Of a stretch of 64,000 nucleotides of DNA, positions 51,069 through 62,037 are shown one piece after another (position 1 is the stretch's first letter; each line of letters begins with the position of its first letter). Below the pieces are notes generated by a model. That model saw nothing but the letters and a program-made list of their open reading frames with translations. It was not told the origin of the DNA and ran no database searches. The position numbers were made by a program, and so were the translations under genes. Origin of the DNA: Siphonodentalium dalli (lineage: Eukaryota; Mollusca; Scaphopoda; Gadilida; Siphonodentaliidae); the NCBI GenBank assembly GCA_032622095.1, contig CP136067.1, forward strand, positions 192,910,052 to 192,974,051. The letters are read 5' to 3'.

Positions 51069-51191
51069 CGTACGACATGAGTAGGCCTACTGTATATACA
51101 TTATATCATGCCACAAATATTTACTATATATGGGCCTAATTTAGATTGACGGGGAACTTTATAACATCGAAAAATAACATAAGTAATATAT

Positions 51192-51643
51192 TTAAAGGTA
51201 CAATCCGATCAGAGGGTCCCCATATCATCAAGATACAACAACAACAACAACATTTCTTCAAAATACTCTTCAGTTATCAGAATCGATTAATTGCCCAAAA
51301 ATAATGCTAACCACAGTCAACTATAGTATAAAATTGCCCAAAACCTGTTATTTATCAACGTTTTGTTCAACGAAATTTTTCCAGTAATGTTTTCAAATAT
51401 CTGACACAAAAAAGCCACTGGATTTTAGAGTTATCGATCTTCATCCGCTATCTGGTCAGATAAGTTCTTCTCGTCGACAGTTTACTGGGCCACTTAAAAA
51501 TTAAAATAATAGATTTCAAACATCGATATCTGATCACTCCTAGCTTTGATGGGTGGGTTCCTCGACTCGAATCAAATATTTTTTACCCCCGAAGCCAAAG
51601 AAATAGTAATTTACGAGCGCTAATTCGGATTGAGTACCTTTAA
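51192..51643. mobile_element. TTAA-flanked MITE, AGGTACTCAATCC family
   Basis: Second tandemly neighbouring copy in the same orientation as 50592-51068, 124 bp away, with a distinct middle section (TTTTTCCAGTAATGTTTTC). Confidence 0.78.
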
Positions 51644-53050
51644 CGAATCGTGTATTCACAGCTATAGATGAAGGTCCGGCGTGAGATTGCATGATTTATA
51701 TTGCTTTGGTTAGTAAATTTCGCGTTATGAGACTTACATGAATTGATTACTCCAGCGAAATCGTCTCGACCTTGGCTTAATATTATGTGAAATACGTTAT
51801 TGAGTAACAGTTATTAAGGAGGCGCCCCATTCGTGAATTTTTAAAACATTTCTAATTCAATCTATCAATTTGAAAGAAAAAAAAACATTGTCCTGTGTAA
51901 CCAGTGTATGCTATATGTAGTACTATTACAGATGTTTACCCTCACAAATTCACATTAGTCAACCACGTTTGCAATAATCCGGAAGACATAAACACTCAAA
52001 ACTTATTCATCTGTTCAGACATGTTGTTTTATGGGGATTTTTCCTCCAAAAAAATATGTTTTATTTATTTTCTCGCAGAGCATAGACCTAATTATAGTTG
52101 GATTCCTATATGCTATAGGTAATGCAGTGCGTTTTTTGCAAATATTTCCTGTCAAACTCTTAAATAGCCGTATATTATTTTTTCGATGTTATATTATTTA
52201 GTTCCCATTCATATCTTCAAAAAGTTCCTATTGCAGGTTTCGAACTGGTGGATGTGACCTATATAATGGGCAATTTGAAGTTGCAGGCTAAATGTGTGGT
52301 TTGTGTGTGTCCACCTCCATCGTGGACATGTCCAAGGAGATACGTGACGAGCTGGGAGCCGGTCTTGATAAATTATATAATTATAAGTTATCTCCCAAAC
52401 TCCATTTCACTGCGATAGATCACTGTCGGAGGGATGGTACTTTGCGGACCGATACATCCATTTTTACGTATCATCGGAATTATATTTAGTCACCTATTAC
52501 CTTATTTTGACCACAAACAATTTGCAATACTGGTAATTTTTTCGGTATTGATACGAACAATATGAACTGAGCCAGACAGACAAGTTTAATCCTAAAATAT
52601 AAGAACGAAGATCATGTCAGCTGATCGTGTCAGAAATCTTTACCAAATGTCCTTGTGGCAGTGGTGTCTCAGCGGAGTGATGAGAGGTAACTCTGCCTGG
52701 AGTTTGGTTATCTCCATGCATGCTGCTGATTCAACATGATTTACTTCAGCTTTATAGAAATCTATATGAATCGATAAGTTTACAGTGTGTCAGACCTAAT
52801 AACATTTAATTAACATAAATTGGCTTCCACGCGCGCAACGTTCAGAGCACGAAAACACGTCTTGCTAAATCATTCAGCAGGGATGTGAATGGCGATAGGG
52901 GGTGGCATATGTATAACCCCCACCCCCACGTTTGGTCAAACTTTTCAACAGTTGGAAATGTCATACCTGACACAATATCGGTTGAAATTGTTCTCATTGT
53001 ATGATTTTCCAGCCAGTAATTATATATTTTTTTTAGACCAACAGTAGTAT
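51644..53050. other. Intergenic sequence with one dispersed-repeat fragment
   Basis: 52130-52290 belongs to the TTCCC/GGTGGAATATGAT dispersed family. The 65-codon frame at 52292-52489 has no similarity I recognise and no exon-like borders. Nothing else is seen. Confidence 0.4.
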
Positions 53051-53516
53051 ATATGTGACCCGCCATATCAAATCCAGTCGTAAGTCGGGATTTTTTTACC
53101 CTGTGCCAATGCATTCTCTTATATATGCGAGTCGACCATATGTCGCCTCGCATATATAAGAGAATGCATTGGCCTAACAATTTTTTACAATTTTAATAAT
53201 GTTTTCTTGTATTCTTTAACAATTTTACCCATACAGAGCCCCAGACAAACATGAGCAGACGACACTCTTCTATATATATGCTTCTATGTATGTGTAGGGC
53301 TCCCTGCATGCAGGGTAATGGATGTTTTTTTATTTTATGTCCTAAAAATTGTAAGAAACATTTATTTAAAAAAAATGATAAAAAATTGTTAGGCCAATGC
53401 ATTCTCTTATATATGCGAGGCGACCTATGGTCGACTCGCATATATAAGATAATGCATTGGCACAGGGTAAAAAAAATCCCGACTTACGACTGGATTTGAT
53501 ATGGCGGGTCACATAT
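53051..53516. mobile_element. Inverted-repeat element whose arms are themselves palindromes
   Basis: ATATGTGACCCGCCATATCA at the left and TGATATGGCGGGTCACATAT at the right begin inverted arms of about 125 bp. Each arm ends in a complete palindrome (53103-53176 and 53388-53460) of the CCAATGCATTCTCTTATATA family. The central 210 bp is unique. Confidence 0.75.
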
Positions 53517-54066
53517 TTAATTGTTCTACTTTTTGTCACAATTTTCGTCTGAAATGGCTATCAGTTGGATATTTTCCAACCTTATATATATATAGGTGGG
53601 TGCCAGATTGAAAATATACAACAGTTGGAATTAAAGCTTGCGTTACCAGTTGGAATTTATGTTCCAACCCAGAAGCGGGAGGTATAGCGCTAATGGAATT
53701 TCAAGGTGTATTTCCCTCCAGCAAGGACCCTCTAGACACGTCCCTGTGCACCAGTCCCCAGGTTGACTGATTCCACCGATACTTATCATAAAAACGATTA
53801 ACCTATATATATTAGCTATATATATATACTCCTATAAATAATGTTTACTAGATTGTATATGGTCAATAAACAGTAATTTACTCGCTTACCCAGATAACTT
53901 TTCTCAACGATCGAGTAAAACGCCTGTAGTGCGGGTTTAAATCATATTTTTTTATTGATTGGGGATCAAAGTAGAAAGAAACAGATACAATTCACGCAGG
54001 TGTGCATGGAGTTTATTGCGCCTATAAAGAAAGCTTACGTTGAGCCAGAAAGATGTGGGCTTGAAA
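53517..54066. other. Intergenic sequence, nothing recognised
   Basis: AT-rich; no gene or clear element. Confidence 0.35.
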
Positions 54067-55078
54067 TTAAAGGTACTCAATCCGATCAGAGGGTCCTCCA
54101 TATCACCAAGATACAAAAACAACAACATTTCTTCAACTATTTAACAACCCAAAAGCGAAGGTAATGCGTGGAATCTGCAAACTGATAACTCAAATAAACA
54201 AGCTGTACTATAATAAATAATATAAACACAATGAATATATATGAAATGAACCAGAAATGAATACCTCTCCACCCCCCTCCCACCGTAAACATACCCCCCC
54301 CCATACAATATCCCTTTTCAGATGTGTCAACTCCCACCGATTCAAACCAGGTCGAATAGGAGCAACAAACAGTTAATAAAGTAGTGTGTCCATATAATTG
54401 TTTAACAATACGTTATTACACGTCTGAAATCGATGAACTTGTAGCGGTGCGTGCCCGTTTTGCGTATGCGTAAATTTATTGTATATACACTGGTAGTCCA
54501 AACCTCACCCCTGGCAGGTGGCATGAACTATATATTCGCTCTTTTTGTATCACATTCATAATGTTGCCATTTCATATCTATTGTTGTTTTTTGTTATTAT
54601 TGGGAAGGGCAGCCAGTGTATAAATCATTTTGTACTTTTCTTGAAATACCATTGAAAAATGGTGATGAGAAATAAACGCATTTGTATTGTATTGTATTCA
54701 AAATGCGCTTTAGTTATCAGAATCGATTAAATGCAACAACAAAATAACCACTGTCAACTGTGGTATCAAATTTCCCAAAACGTGTTATTTATCAACATTT
54801 TGTTCAACGAAATATCATCACTTGAGTATTCACGAAATTTGGCCGTATTACCACTTGTTTTTAGAGTTACCAATCTTCATCCACAATTTTGTGCGAGACC
54901 GTCCGTTTGACCACGTGTTTCTGGGCCACATATTATTACACATCTCGAGAAATAACAATTCAAAAATCGATATCTGATCACTTTGAGCTTTGATGGGTGT
55001 TATTCTCGACTCGAATCAAATATTTGTTAGCCGAATACAAAGTAATTTAGGAGCGTTATTCGGATAATGCATCTTTAA
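54067..55078. mobile_element. TTAA-flanked MITE split by a LINE fragment
   Basis: The MITE's left part (AGGTACTCAATCCGATCAGA to ACAACAACATTTCTTCA) and right part (AAAATGCGCTTTAGTTATCA to GGATAATGCATCT, then TTAA) are those of the AGGTACTCAATCC family. They are separated by about 580 bp of unrelated sequence. Confidence 0.75.
54126..54703 (+). mobile_element. 5'-truncated LINE tail inserted in a MITE
   Basis: The block ends ...GATGAGAAATAAACGCATTT followed by (GTATT)n, a typical LINE 3' terminus with short tandem tail. No reverse transcriptase part remains. Target duplication is not clear. Confidence 0.55.
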
Positions 55079-56216
55079 GATGCGCTGGACTCCTTTATAC
55101 ACTCTAAAAACGGGATGCAATATTGCTCCACGGGGAGGCAATATTTGCATCTCTTGGGGTGCACTATTTAACTATACCTCTCCAAAGTGATAACTTCTCT
55201 CTCCATTGGAGGTTAGCAGCATGGGTGGATAACAAATTCGCAGCTATCGGGAACCGAACCAACTCCGCCATTGCTAGGCGGATTAGTGCACAATGCACCT
55301 TACCAAATGATCCAACTAGCACCACGTTCCCTACAATGAGGACGGAATCATCCCGTATTTTCTTAGAACGGATTGATAGTACATATACTTCAAGGGTTAT
55401 CATTTATCCACACAACATCCGTTGGTATCATAATCTATCTTCGCGAAAAAGCAATGGTGTCCGTTGATAATGAAACAATTCGAATCAGGACAGCCGATTT
55501 CGAATCGAATCAAATCAGACTAAAGATTCCGAATCGCATCGCATCGAATCGATTCGCAGAGCCCTGGGACGTATGTCGAATATTTAACTCTAACCGGCCT
55601 ATAAAGTACTATTAGCGAGCTAAGTGTCCTCCGAGCCACACCAATGAATATGTTCGAACTAGCATGTCCCCTTCGGCTTTCCATATTATGGTCCATATGT
55701 TCGAGATAAGAGCTGGGAGACAGTTGTGTTTACACACAGAGAAAAGGCGCATAGAGCTCACGAAGTGCAGATAACATAATGATGAAATGATAATCTAGCG
55801 ATAATCACATAAAACTATATAGAATGGCCTCATGCAGTATATATGTTTGGTTAAACATCTCAGTCTTATAGTACTTTCCGACATGATTCCCAGACTTTCG
55901 TATACATAATAATGCTTCACTCGAAGTGAGGCCATGCAAGAATGTGGCCACAGGATCTTTGGCATCTTTTTTTTAAAGGGACGCAATGCCTTCGCGATGG
56001 GTTCATGTGCAATAAAATAAAATTTAATCTGTAAAACAATTATCATTAGCCTATATATGCACATGTTAAAATAGTTTGACCTTGTTCTAATTTCATTATT
56101 AATAACTCTCCAATAATGGGATTTCGCATAATATCGAAACCACTATTATGTAAACTATATATGACAATACTCTGACAGTATAGCTTACCGATCAAAGTCC
56201 AATAAGATACTCAAGT
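55079..56216. other. Intergenic sequence with an inverted copy of the GAATCGATTC repeat
   Basis: 55484-55565 matches 29990-30078 in inverted orientation (GATTTCGAATCGAATCAAAT ... GAATCGATTCGCAGAGCCCT). Overlapping frames of 114 and 79 codons at 55123-55467 resemble nothing I know. No gene is called. Confidence 0.4.
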
Positions 56217-56667
56217 TTAAAGGTACGAAATCATATCAGAGGCTCGAGATCCCCATATCATTTCTTCAAAAGACCCTTTAGTTATCAGAATCGGTTAATT
56301 GCAACAAAATAATGCTAACCACTATCAACTATGGTATAAAATTTCCCAAAATGTGTTATTTATAAACATTTTGTTCAACGAAATATGGCCGCATTATCAC
56401 TTGAGTATTCACGAAACTTGGCCGTATTACCACTTGTTTTTATAGTTATCCATCTTCATCAGCAATTTTGTCCGAGACCGTCCGTTTGACGACGTATTTC
56501 TGGGCCACAAATAATTGCACATCTCGAGAAATAACAAACTTTAAAAATTGATATCTGATCACTCTGAGCTTTGATGGGTGGGTTCCTCGACTCGAATCTT
56601 ATATTTTTTACACCGAAGCCAAAGAAATAGTAATTTAGAAGCATTAATTCGGACAATGCATCTTTAA
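56217..56667. mobile_element. TTAA-flanked MITE, AGGTACTCAATCC family, internally shortened
   Basis: TTAA flanks; lacks most of the CAACAACAA section near the left end. Right tip GGACAATGCATCT is diverged, as in the 38164 and 55078 copies. Confidence 0.72.
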
Positions 56668-56896
56668 TCGACTCTAGACGGTAAACATTCGAAAAGGCCC
56701 AAAGCATTGGGAAATATTATGAAAATCATATACAGACTTAAATATCTGAACTTACTACGCGATTATCGATGTCTGTTGACAAATCACTGTAACTGTTTTG
56801 TTTACATAACAACGGTTTCAACTTTCAAAACGAAATTTGATATATTTCTCCTTGTTCTTCTTATAGTGGTAATGTTTGACATTTATATTGTAGTCC

Positions 56897-57150
56897 CAAG
56901 CCTTGAAATAGGGTGTCTATCATTTGCAGAATGAGGTCCCTAGAGGGTGAATTTAGTGATGCTACACCGCATAGCGGGCTAGCAGCACCAAATTCACCCT
57001 CTGTGAACCTCATTCTGCTGAGGTGTAAGCAGAATGAGGTCCCCAGAGGGTTAATTTGGTGATGCTAGCCCGCTATGCGGGGTAGCATCACTAAATTCAC
57101 CCTCTGGGGACCTCATTCTGCAAATGACAGACACCCTATTTCAAGGCTTG
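56897..57150. mobile_element. hAT-like foldback element, second full copy
   Basis: Same 254-bp element as 36556-36809 with identical CAAGCCTTGAAATAGGGTGT tips. TGTAGTCC is duplicated exactly at 56889-56896 and 57151-57158, independently confirming the ends and the 8-bp duplication size. Confidence 0.92.
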
Positions 57151-57178
57151 TGTAGTCCCATTCACCCACTACGAGTGC

Positions 57179-57440
57179 CTTAAAGGACTCAACCCGATCA
57201 GACGGTCTCCATATCATCAAGTTACAACAACAACAAAAATATATTCTTCAAAAAATTGTTATCAGAATCGATTAATTACAACAAAATAATGCTAACCGCT
57301 GTCAACTATGGTATAAAATTTTCCAAAACGTGAAATTTGTCGTTCAACGAAATATGGCCGTACTATCACTTTCGTATCACGAAATTTAGCAGTATTACCA
57401 CTTGATTTTAGAGTTATCCATCTTCATTCGCAATTCGTAT
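57179..57440. mobile_element. TTAA-flanked MITE, AGGTACTCAATCC family, right part missing
   Basis: Left half only, from TTAAAGGACTCAACCCGATC to about CATCTTCATTCGCAATTCG. Confidence 0.65.
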
Positions 57441-58317
57441 CTTGGCTAAAACGAAATGTTTTGCACTAAATATTAGTGCTTTGATAACCTGGAACTTAGC
57501 TCACGAGCCGATGCAATGGTTCTGGTAAAAAACATTTTTCTTGGAATTGCGTTAAATCGAGTATAATCTATGTGGTAGGGCAAACTAATATTTAATTTTG
57601 TCAGGCCTAATAGGCTTCGCCGCAATTATGTGGGCGACATAGATACCATGCCTACAATAGCACAAACTCGGCAGAAGTAACACGACGTACACGCTGTACT
57701 TTATAGTACTGTAATGTACTGTAGCGCGCTCGTGGCAACACTACAGCAGTCATGGAATGCTCTGCTTTCGGCAGTTTGTTAGTAAAGCAGGGCTGCATGG
57801 TGTGATCATTTGTGCCTGTAGGGCGTGGTGTATGTGGATGAAATCCCAAGCGAAAAGCTGGAGTAATTTGTTCACAGAACATAGTGTTCGAAATTGAATC
57901 GATAATTGTCTTCAACTGGAGAGGGTCGAACTATATTTGTTGGGGGGAGGGGGCGTATATATATACAATGGAAATAATTAGAAATAATTAAAATGGCGTA
58001 AACCTGATGATCGGCAAAATCCGTGAAAGGCCTCGTTACTTAACTGGTCGATTAAACAGTGAACATGTTGTTTTTTTCAAGGTACCGACGTTTGTTAAAT
58101 GCTTAATTTCGATCTGGTCTGCATTTTTCTCAATGAAACAGGAAAAAATATATCGCTTAGTTGTGAATTATGATGCATTCTGGGTAAATAAAGGGGGAAA
58201 ATAAGTCTGGGGTGAATCTGATAATCTCTATTACTTGGTGGACTCCTATTGGACACAGCTGTTCCGTATTCTGGTGCATGAAATATATATATATTTTTGG
58301 TTCCTCTTCCAAATGGT
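57441..58317. other. Intergenic sequence, nothing recognised
   Basis: No gene, RNA or delimited repeat found on either strand. Confidence 0.35.
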
Positions 58318-58632
58318 ATAGGGGCCTCGGTGGCTCAATCGGTTAGGGGTACACTCCAAGCCGTTTCGCCCTCCAGCACTGGCGATAAGGGTTCAAATCC
58401 ACACGTTTCCATCGTGGACTTTGTAACTCGAAATCGTTATCTGGTGGAGTTACCAGTTACTCGCCGATGGCCGGTGGTTTGCCGCACATGGTTGACGAGT
58501 TTATCAGCCATTGAAATCACTGTTAGATTAGTCGCAAGTGTGCGGATTTCCTCCACCACTAAAACTGGCAATGTCGTGATATGGCCTTAGTTGCTAAAGC
58601 GACAATAAACCCCAATCAATCAATCAATCAAT
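58318..58632 (+). repeat. tRNA-derived SINE with AATC tail
   Basis: The head GGGGCCTCGGTGGCTCAATC holds the A box and GGGTTCAAATCC is a clean B box about 55 bp further on. The body includes GTTACTCGCCGATGGCCGGT. The 3' end AATAAACCCC(AATC)n is a typical SINE tail. Inverted second copy at 43444-43757. The 97-codon open frame across it is accidental. Confidence 0.85.
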
Positions 58633-58904
58633 CCAAATGGTATATAATATGGAATATGTTGTATATAATATGATCTGGGCATTCCAAACTCAAGTGAGCC
58701 TTTAACTCCGCCTTCCACAATAAATTTCACTCTATATATATAGATCACGCTATGAATCTCTATAATTTGCATCGTTTATACGAAATTACCACCACCACCC
58801 CCCACCCCTTCCCGGGGGTAATCAATTAAATTTTTCTCTCAAAATTGGCCCACAAAAGTTGCCTAAATTATGTATACAGTTTTGAGCTGAGACCACCTTC
58901 AGTA

Positions 58905-59105
58905 TATTATATGAAATACATTATTAATGAGCATGTATTAACTAAGAAATAGATTATCTCCGTTCTATTTTCAATGCCTTCAAGTTCCCCATCAGTTTTG
59001 AACTATGTATATATACATATACCCGGTAATGGAAAATGAATGAGATATATATATATATGGCAGTAGCCAGAGAAGATATTCCTGGCATGATCTGGAGAGG
59101 GGTGT
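58905..59105 (+). repeat. Dispersed repeat (TTCCC...GGCATGATCT family)
   Basis: Contains TTCAAGTTCCCCATC, GGCAGTAGCCAGAGAAGATA and CCTGGCATGATCT, as in the copies at 32418, 35495 and 45225. An inverted copy lies at 59640-59790. Confidence 0.5.
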
Positions 59106-59249
59106 GACTGCGCGAGAGATTTATTGTGGGAGAGCTTGTGAGTTGAGGATACCAATTGTGCATATACATGGGGGGGGGGGTCTATATATTATAAGTTATA
59201 ACACTCCTGCCATTTGTCATTACATATACCGCTCTATAGTATAGTACAG

Positions 59250-59361
59250 TACAGTAATGCCCTAAATAATTGACTCCTTAACCACAGCAGAATTATTGGT
59301 AACTTTTCAGGAATTAGTCGGAAATGTGGTAAAGGAGTCGATTATTTAGGGCAATACTGTA
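59250..59361. mobile_element. Mariner-like foldback MITE, deleted middle
   Basis: TA flanks and both tips are present, but the central loop and one arm's inner part are lost (112 bp). Confidence 0.8.
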
Positions 59362-59951
59362 TACACATGTACAGTACCAAAACTAATAGCTGCACGGTGG
59401 GGTGTAGATGGGAATGGTGCCTATAAGGGCAGAAGAGCGAGGTAAACGCTCGTAGGTCTGCAAAGCTTGGAACACTTTACCTGCAAGGTCCATCGTCATA
59501 CGGAATAAAATCAATAACAAACTTCAGCTTAGGATTGTGGGAGGTATAATGAGCGCATGTATATAAAGATAACATAAACTGATAGAAAATTCCATTTAAA
59601 TTTTCAATAATTGGAAATTCCATGCTTGAGCGCAACACATTAATTGGGAATTTCATAGATCATGCCATGAATCTCTTCTCTGGCTTACGCCCATAGAGAT
59701 CACATTCCACCAATACAAAACCTTGGTTCTTTTTTGAAGTTTTGACAGGGAACCCTATGAAGTGGAAAAATAACACGGGGAATATATTACTTAATGAATA
59801 ACCGGACTTGGACATTTTGGTATTATGGTAATTCTAAGCTTGTCAACCCCCAACGGAATGAAACCCTCTTGCCTCGTCCTTGCTATTAGAATCGCAGCAA
59901 GATTGGGGAAGCAACTTTGGTGGAGTTTGCTTGATGTGCCATCCATAGGCA
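59362..59951. other. Intergenic sequence with one inverted dispersed-repeat copy
   Basis: 59640-59790 is the inverted TTCCC/GGTGGAATGTGAT repeat. No gene seen. Confidence 0.4.
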
Positions 59952-60168
59952 TACAGTAATGCTGTAATTAATCGACTCCATAACCACAGCAGAATTATGG
60001 GTAATTTTTCAGGATTTAGTCGGAAATATGGCTTGTTGCCATTCATCGGAAAGCTCTCGGGGAGAGCTTTCCGATGAATGGCAACAAGCCATATTTCCGA
60101 CTAAATACTGAAAAATTACCCATAATTCTGCTGTGGTTATGGAGTCGATTAATTAGGGCATTACTGTA
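59952..60168. mobile_element. Mariner-like foldback MITE
   Basis: Full-length, almost perfect palindrome with TA flanks and a tiny loop at CTCTCGGGGAGAG. Confidence 0.88.
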
Positions 60169-60618
60169 GATTAGTAAGCGCCACCCCCTCCACTCCTGTA
60201 TATTAGGTTTCAGTCAATCACATAACAGCGTGATCCCACATTAACAATGGTTGCTTAGTTGGTCCTATAATGGGCTACAATAAAGCTTGTGAATTAACTG
60301 AGAATAACTCAGCTGATACAACTGAAAGTTTATTGGTAAAAATAGAAATCAATATGCATCAACATTAAAAGATTGAACAAAGCGTATCCGGCTCCTGATC
60401 CACAATACAGTAACAGCTGCAGGGAAAGGCCAACTACAATGTGTAAATGTGATGCCTAAATAACCACAATTACAGGCAGTGAAGAAAAAGGGCCCACAAA
60501 TATTTGCAGACGTGGTTCATGCACACATCACAGAGATCAGTTTCTTAAACCAACACATAATGTTCAGTCATATTAATCCAAGGAATTTCTCATTTATGTC
60601 ATATTCTGAGGATAAATA
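60169..60618. other. Intergenic sequence, nothing recognised
   Basis: No gene or element found. Confidence 0.35.
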
Positions 60619-60767
60619 TACAGTAATGCCCTAAATAATTGACTCCTTAACTACTGCAGAATTATGGGTAATTTTTCAGGATTTAGTCGGAAATATGGCT
60701 TGTTGCCATTCTTTGGAAAGCTCTAAAAAATTACCCGTAATTCTGCTGTAGTTAAGGCATTACTGTA
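60619..60767. mobile_element. Mariner-like foldback MITE, right arm shortened
   Basis: Left arm complete; right arm reduced to AAAATTACCCGTAATTCTGC and the GCATTACTG tip. TA flanks intact. Confidence 0.8.
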
Positions 60768-60812
60768 TGTCTAATAATAATCATAACTTATAACAATTAT
60801 AAAATACAAACC

Positions 60813-61097
60813 TTAAAGAGGGACTGTACGCTAAATCCGGACACAGGACCATCTCCTTTTATACTCATCAGAATATATGCAACAAATGAGGTAATTTGAG
60901 CCAATGAGGAGTACAAAATATACTCATGTGCTGGAGTCATAAATTAATTTTCATTATAATTACCATATTTGCATTGTTCAGTGTATTTTGTATTTTGCAC
61001 TAAGCCATGGCTCAAATACATTCATTTGTGGCATAAATTCTGTATAAAAGGAGATTTTCCCATAAATGGCCGGATTTAGTGTACAGTGCCTCTTTAA
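60813..61097. mobile_element. TTAA-flanked inverted-repeat element
   Basis: TTAAAGAGGGACTGTACGCTA ... AGTGTACAGTGCCTCTTTAA: about 27-bp inverted tips (through AAATCCGG) with TTAA at both edges. 285 bp, no coding frame. A degraded relative lies at 31038-31200. Confidence 0.75.
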
Positions 61098-61320
61098 TTG
61101 CAGAAAAAAATCATTAGTTAACAAATTTCCACTCAACGCTCTTTATTATTAACATATCATGATAATCTAACAACCGATGGTCTTCATTGTTACATGCCGT
61201 ATAAACAGATGGATCCTTAATTTCTTTCTGAGGTGATACATTATCTATCACTTTAAGGAATTTTTTAGAGGGATGTACATGTATGATACCCAGAGCATGA
61301 TAAAAGCAAACAATTACTGT

Positions 61321-62037
61321 TTAATCCTTTCTTTACTAAATGGATTCTCCCATTTTATTACAACAGTATACATTGGAATGGTCTATTTTTCACTTGAAGG
61401 GATGTTAAACTTAAGGATATATGACCAGATGACAAGACATTACAAGTGTAAAAATCATATTAATTGACAGGAAATGTTTAGATAATAAGTTAACCCTTTA
61501 CCCAACAGAAGGGCCCTGTGCCAATGCATTCTCTTATATATGCGAGTCGACCATAGGTCGCCTCGCATATATAAGAGAATGCATTGGCTTAACACATTAA
61601 AAATTATAAAATTGTTAAAGAATGTAAGAAAAAATGGTAAAAAGTGTTAAAAAAAAGATTTTTTTTAGGCCAATGCATTCTCTTATATATGCGAGGCGAC
61701 CTATGGTCGACTCGCATATATAAGAGAATACATTGGCACATGGCATAACTGTAACCATCACAATGTGGTCAATGAACCGGTTCCAATGATATCCATATTT
61801 GTATGGTGTTATTGAGACAGACCGAAGATATTTTAGGCTGTTGAAGCTTTATTTGGGCGTTTTTGGCCAGTTTGTTGGGTAAAGGGTTAAACAAGCGATG
61901 GATGTTTGTAGAACTTACTGTCTGAACAATTCCTAAGGAATCTACTCAAAAACTAACGACCTCATTTGTTAACTTATTATTTCAACATTTCCTCAGGGAA
62001 CCACCCATCAATGAGTATTTAGTAAAACAGGGGTTAA
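61321..62037. mobile_element. TTAA-flanked element interrupted by another TTAA element
   Basis: Outer element: TTAATCCTTTCTTTACTAAA left, TTTAGTAAAACAGGGGTTAA right, same family as 44742-45192. It is split at 61490-61890 inside its AATGTTTAGATAATAAG hairpin. Confidence 0.7.
61490..61890. mobile_element. Nested TTAA-flanked element with two long palindromes
   Basis: TTAACCCTTTACCCAACAGA mirrors TTTGTTGGGTAAAGGGTTAA. Two complete palindromes of the CCAATGCATTCTCTTATATA family lie at 61512-61588 and 61671-61737. The TTAA target is within the hairpin of the host element. Confidence 0.78.

Noticed and set aside
52292-52489. 65-codon frame with EIRDELGAGLDKL
   Set aside because: No family recognised, no splice borders or start context of note, and a dispersed-repeat fragment lies directly upstream.
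55123-55467. Overlapping frames of 114 and 79 codons on opposite strands
   Set aside because: No recognisable domain. The surrounding sequence is repeat-derived and codon use is not convincing.
58297-58590. 97-codon open frame
   Set aside because: It runs through the tRNA-derived SINE, whose boxes and AATC tail explain the sequence.
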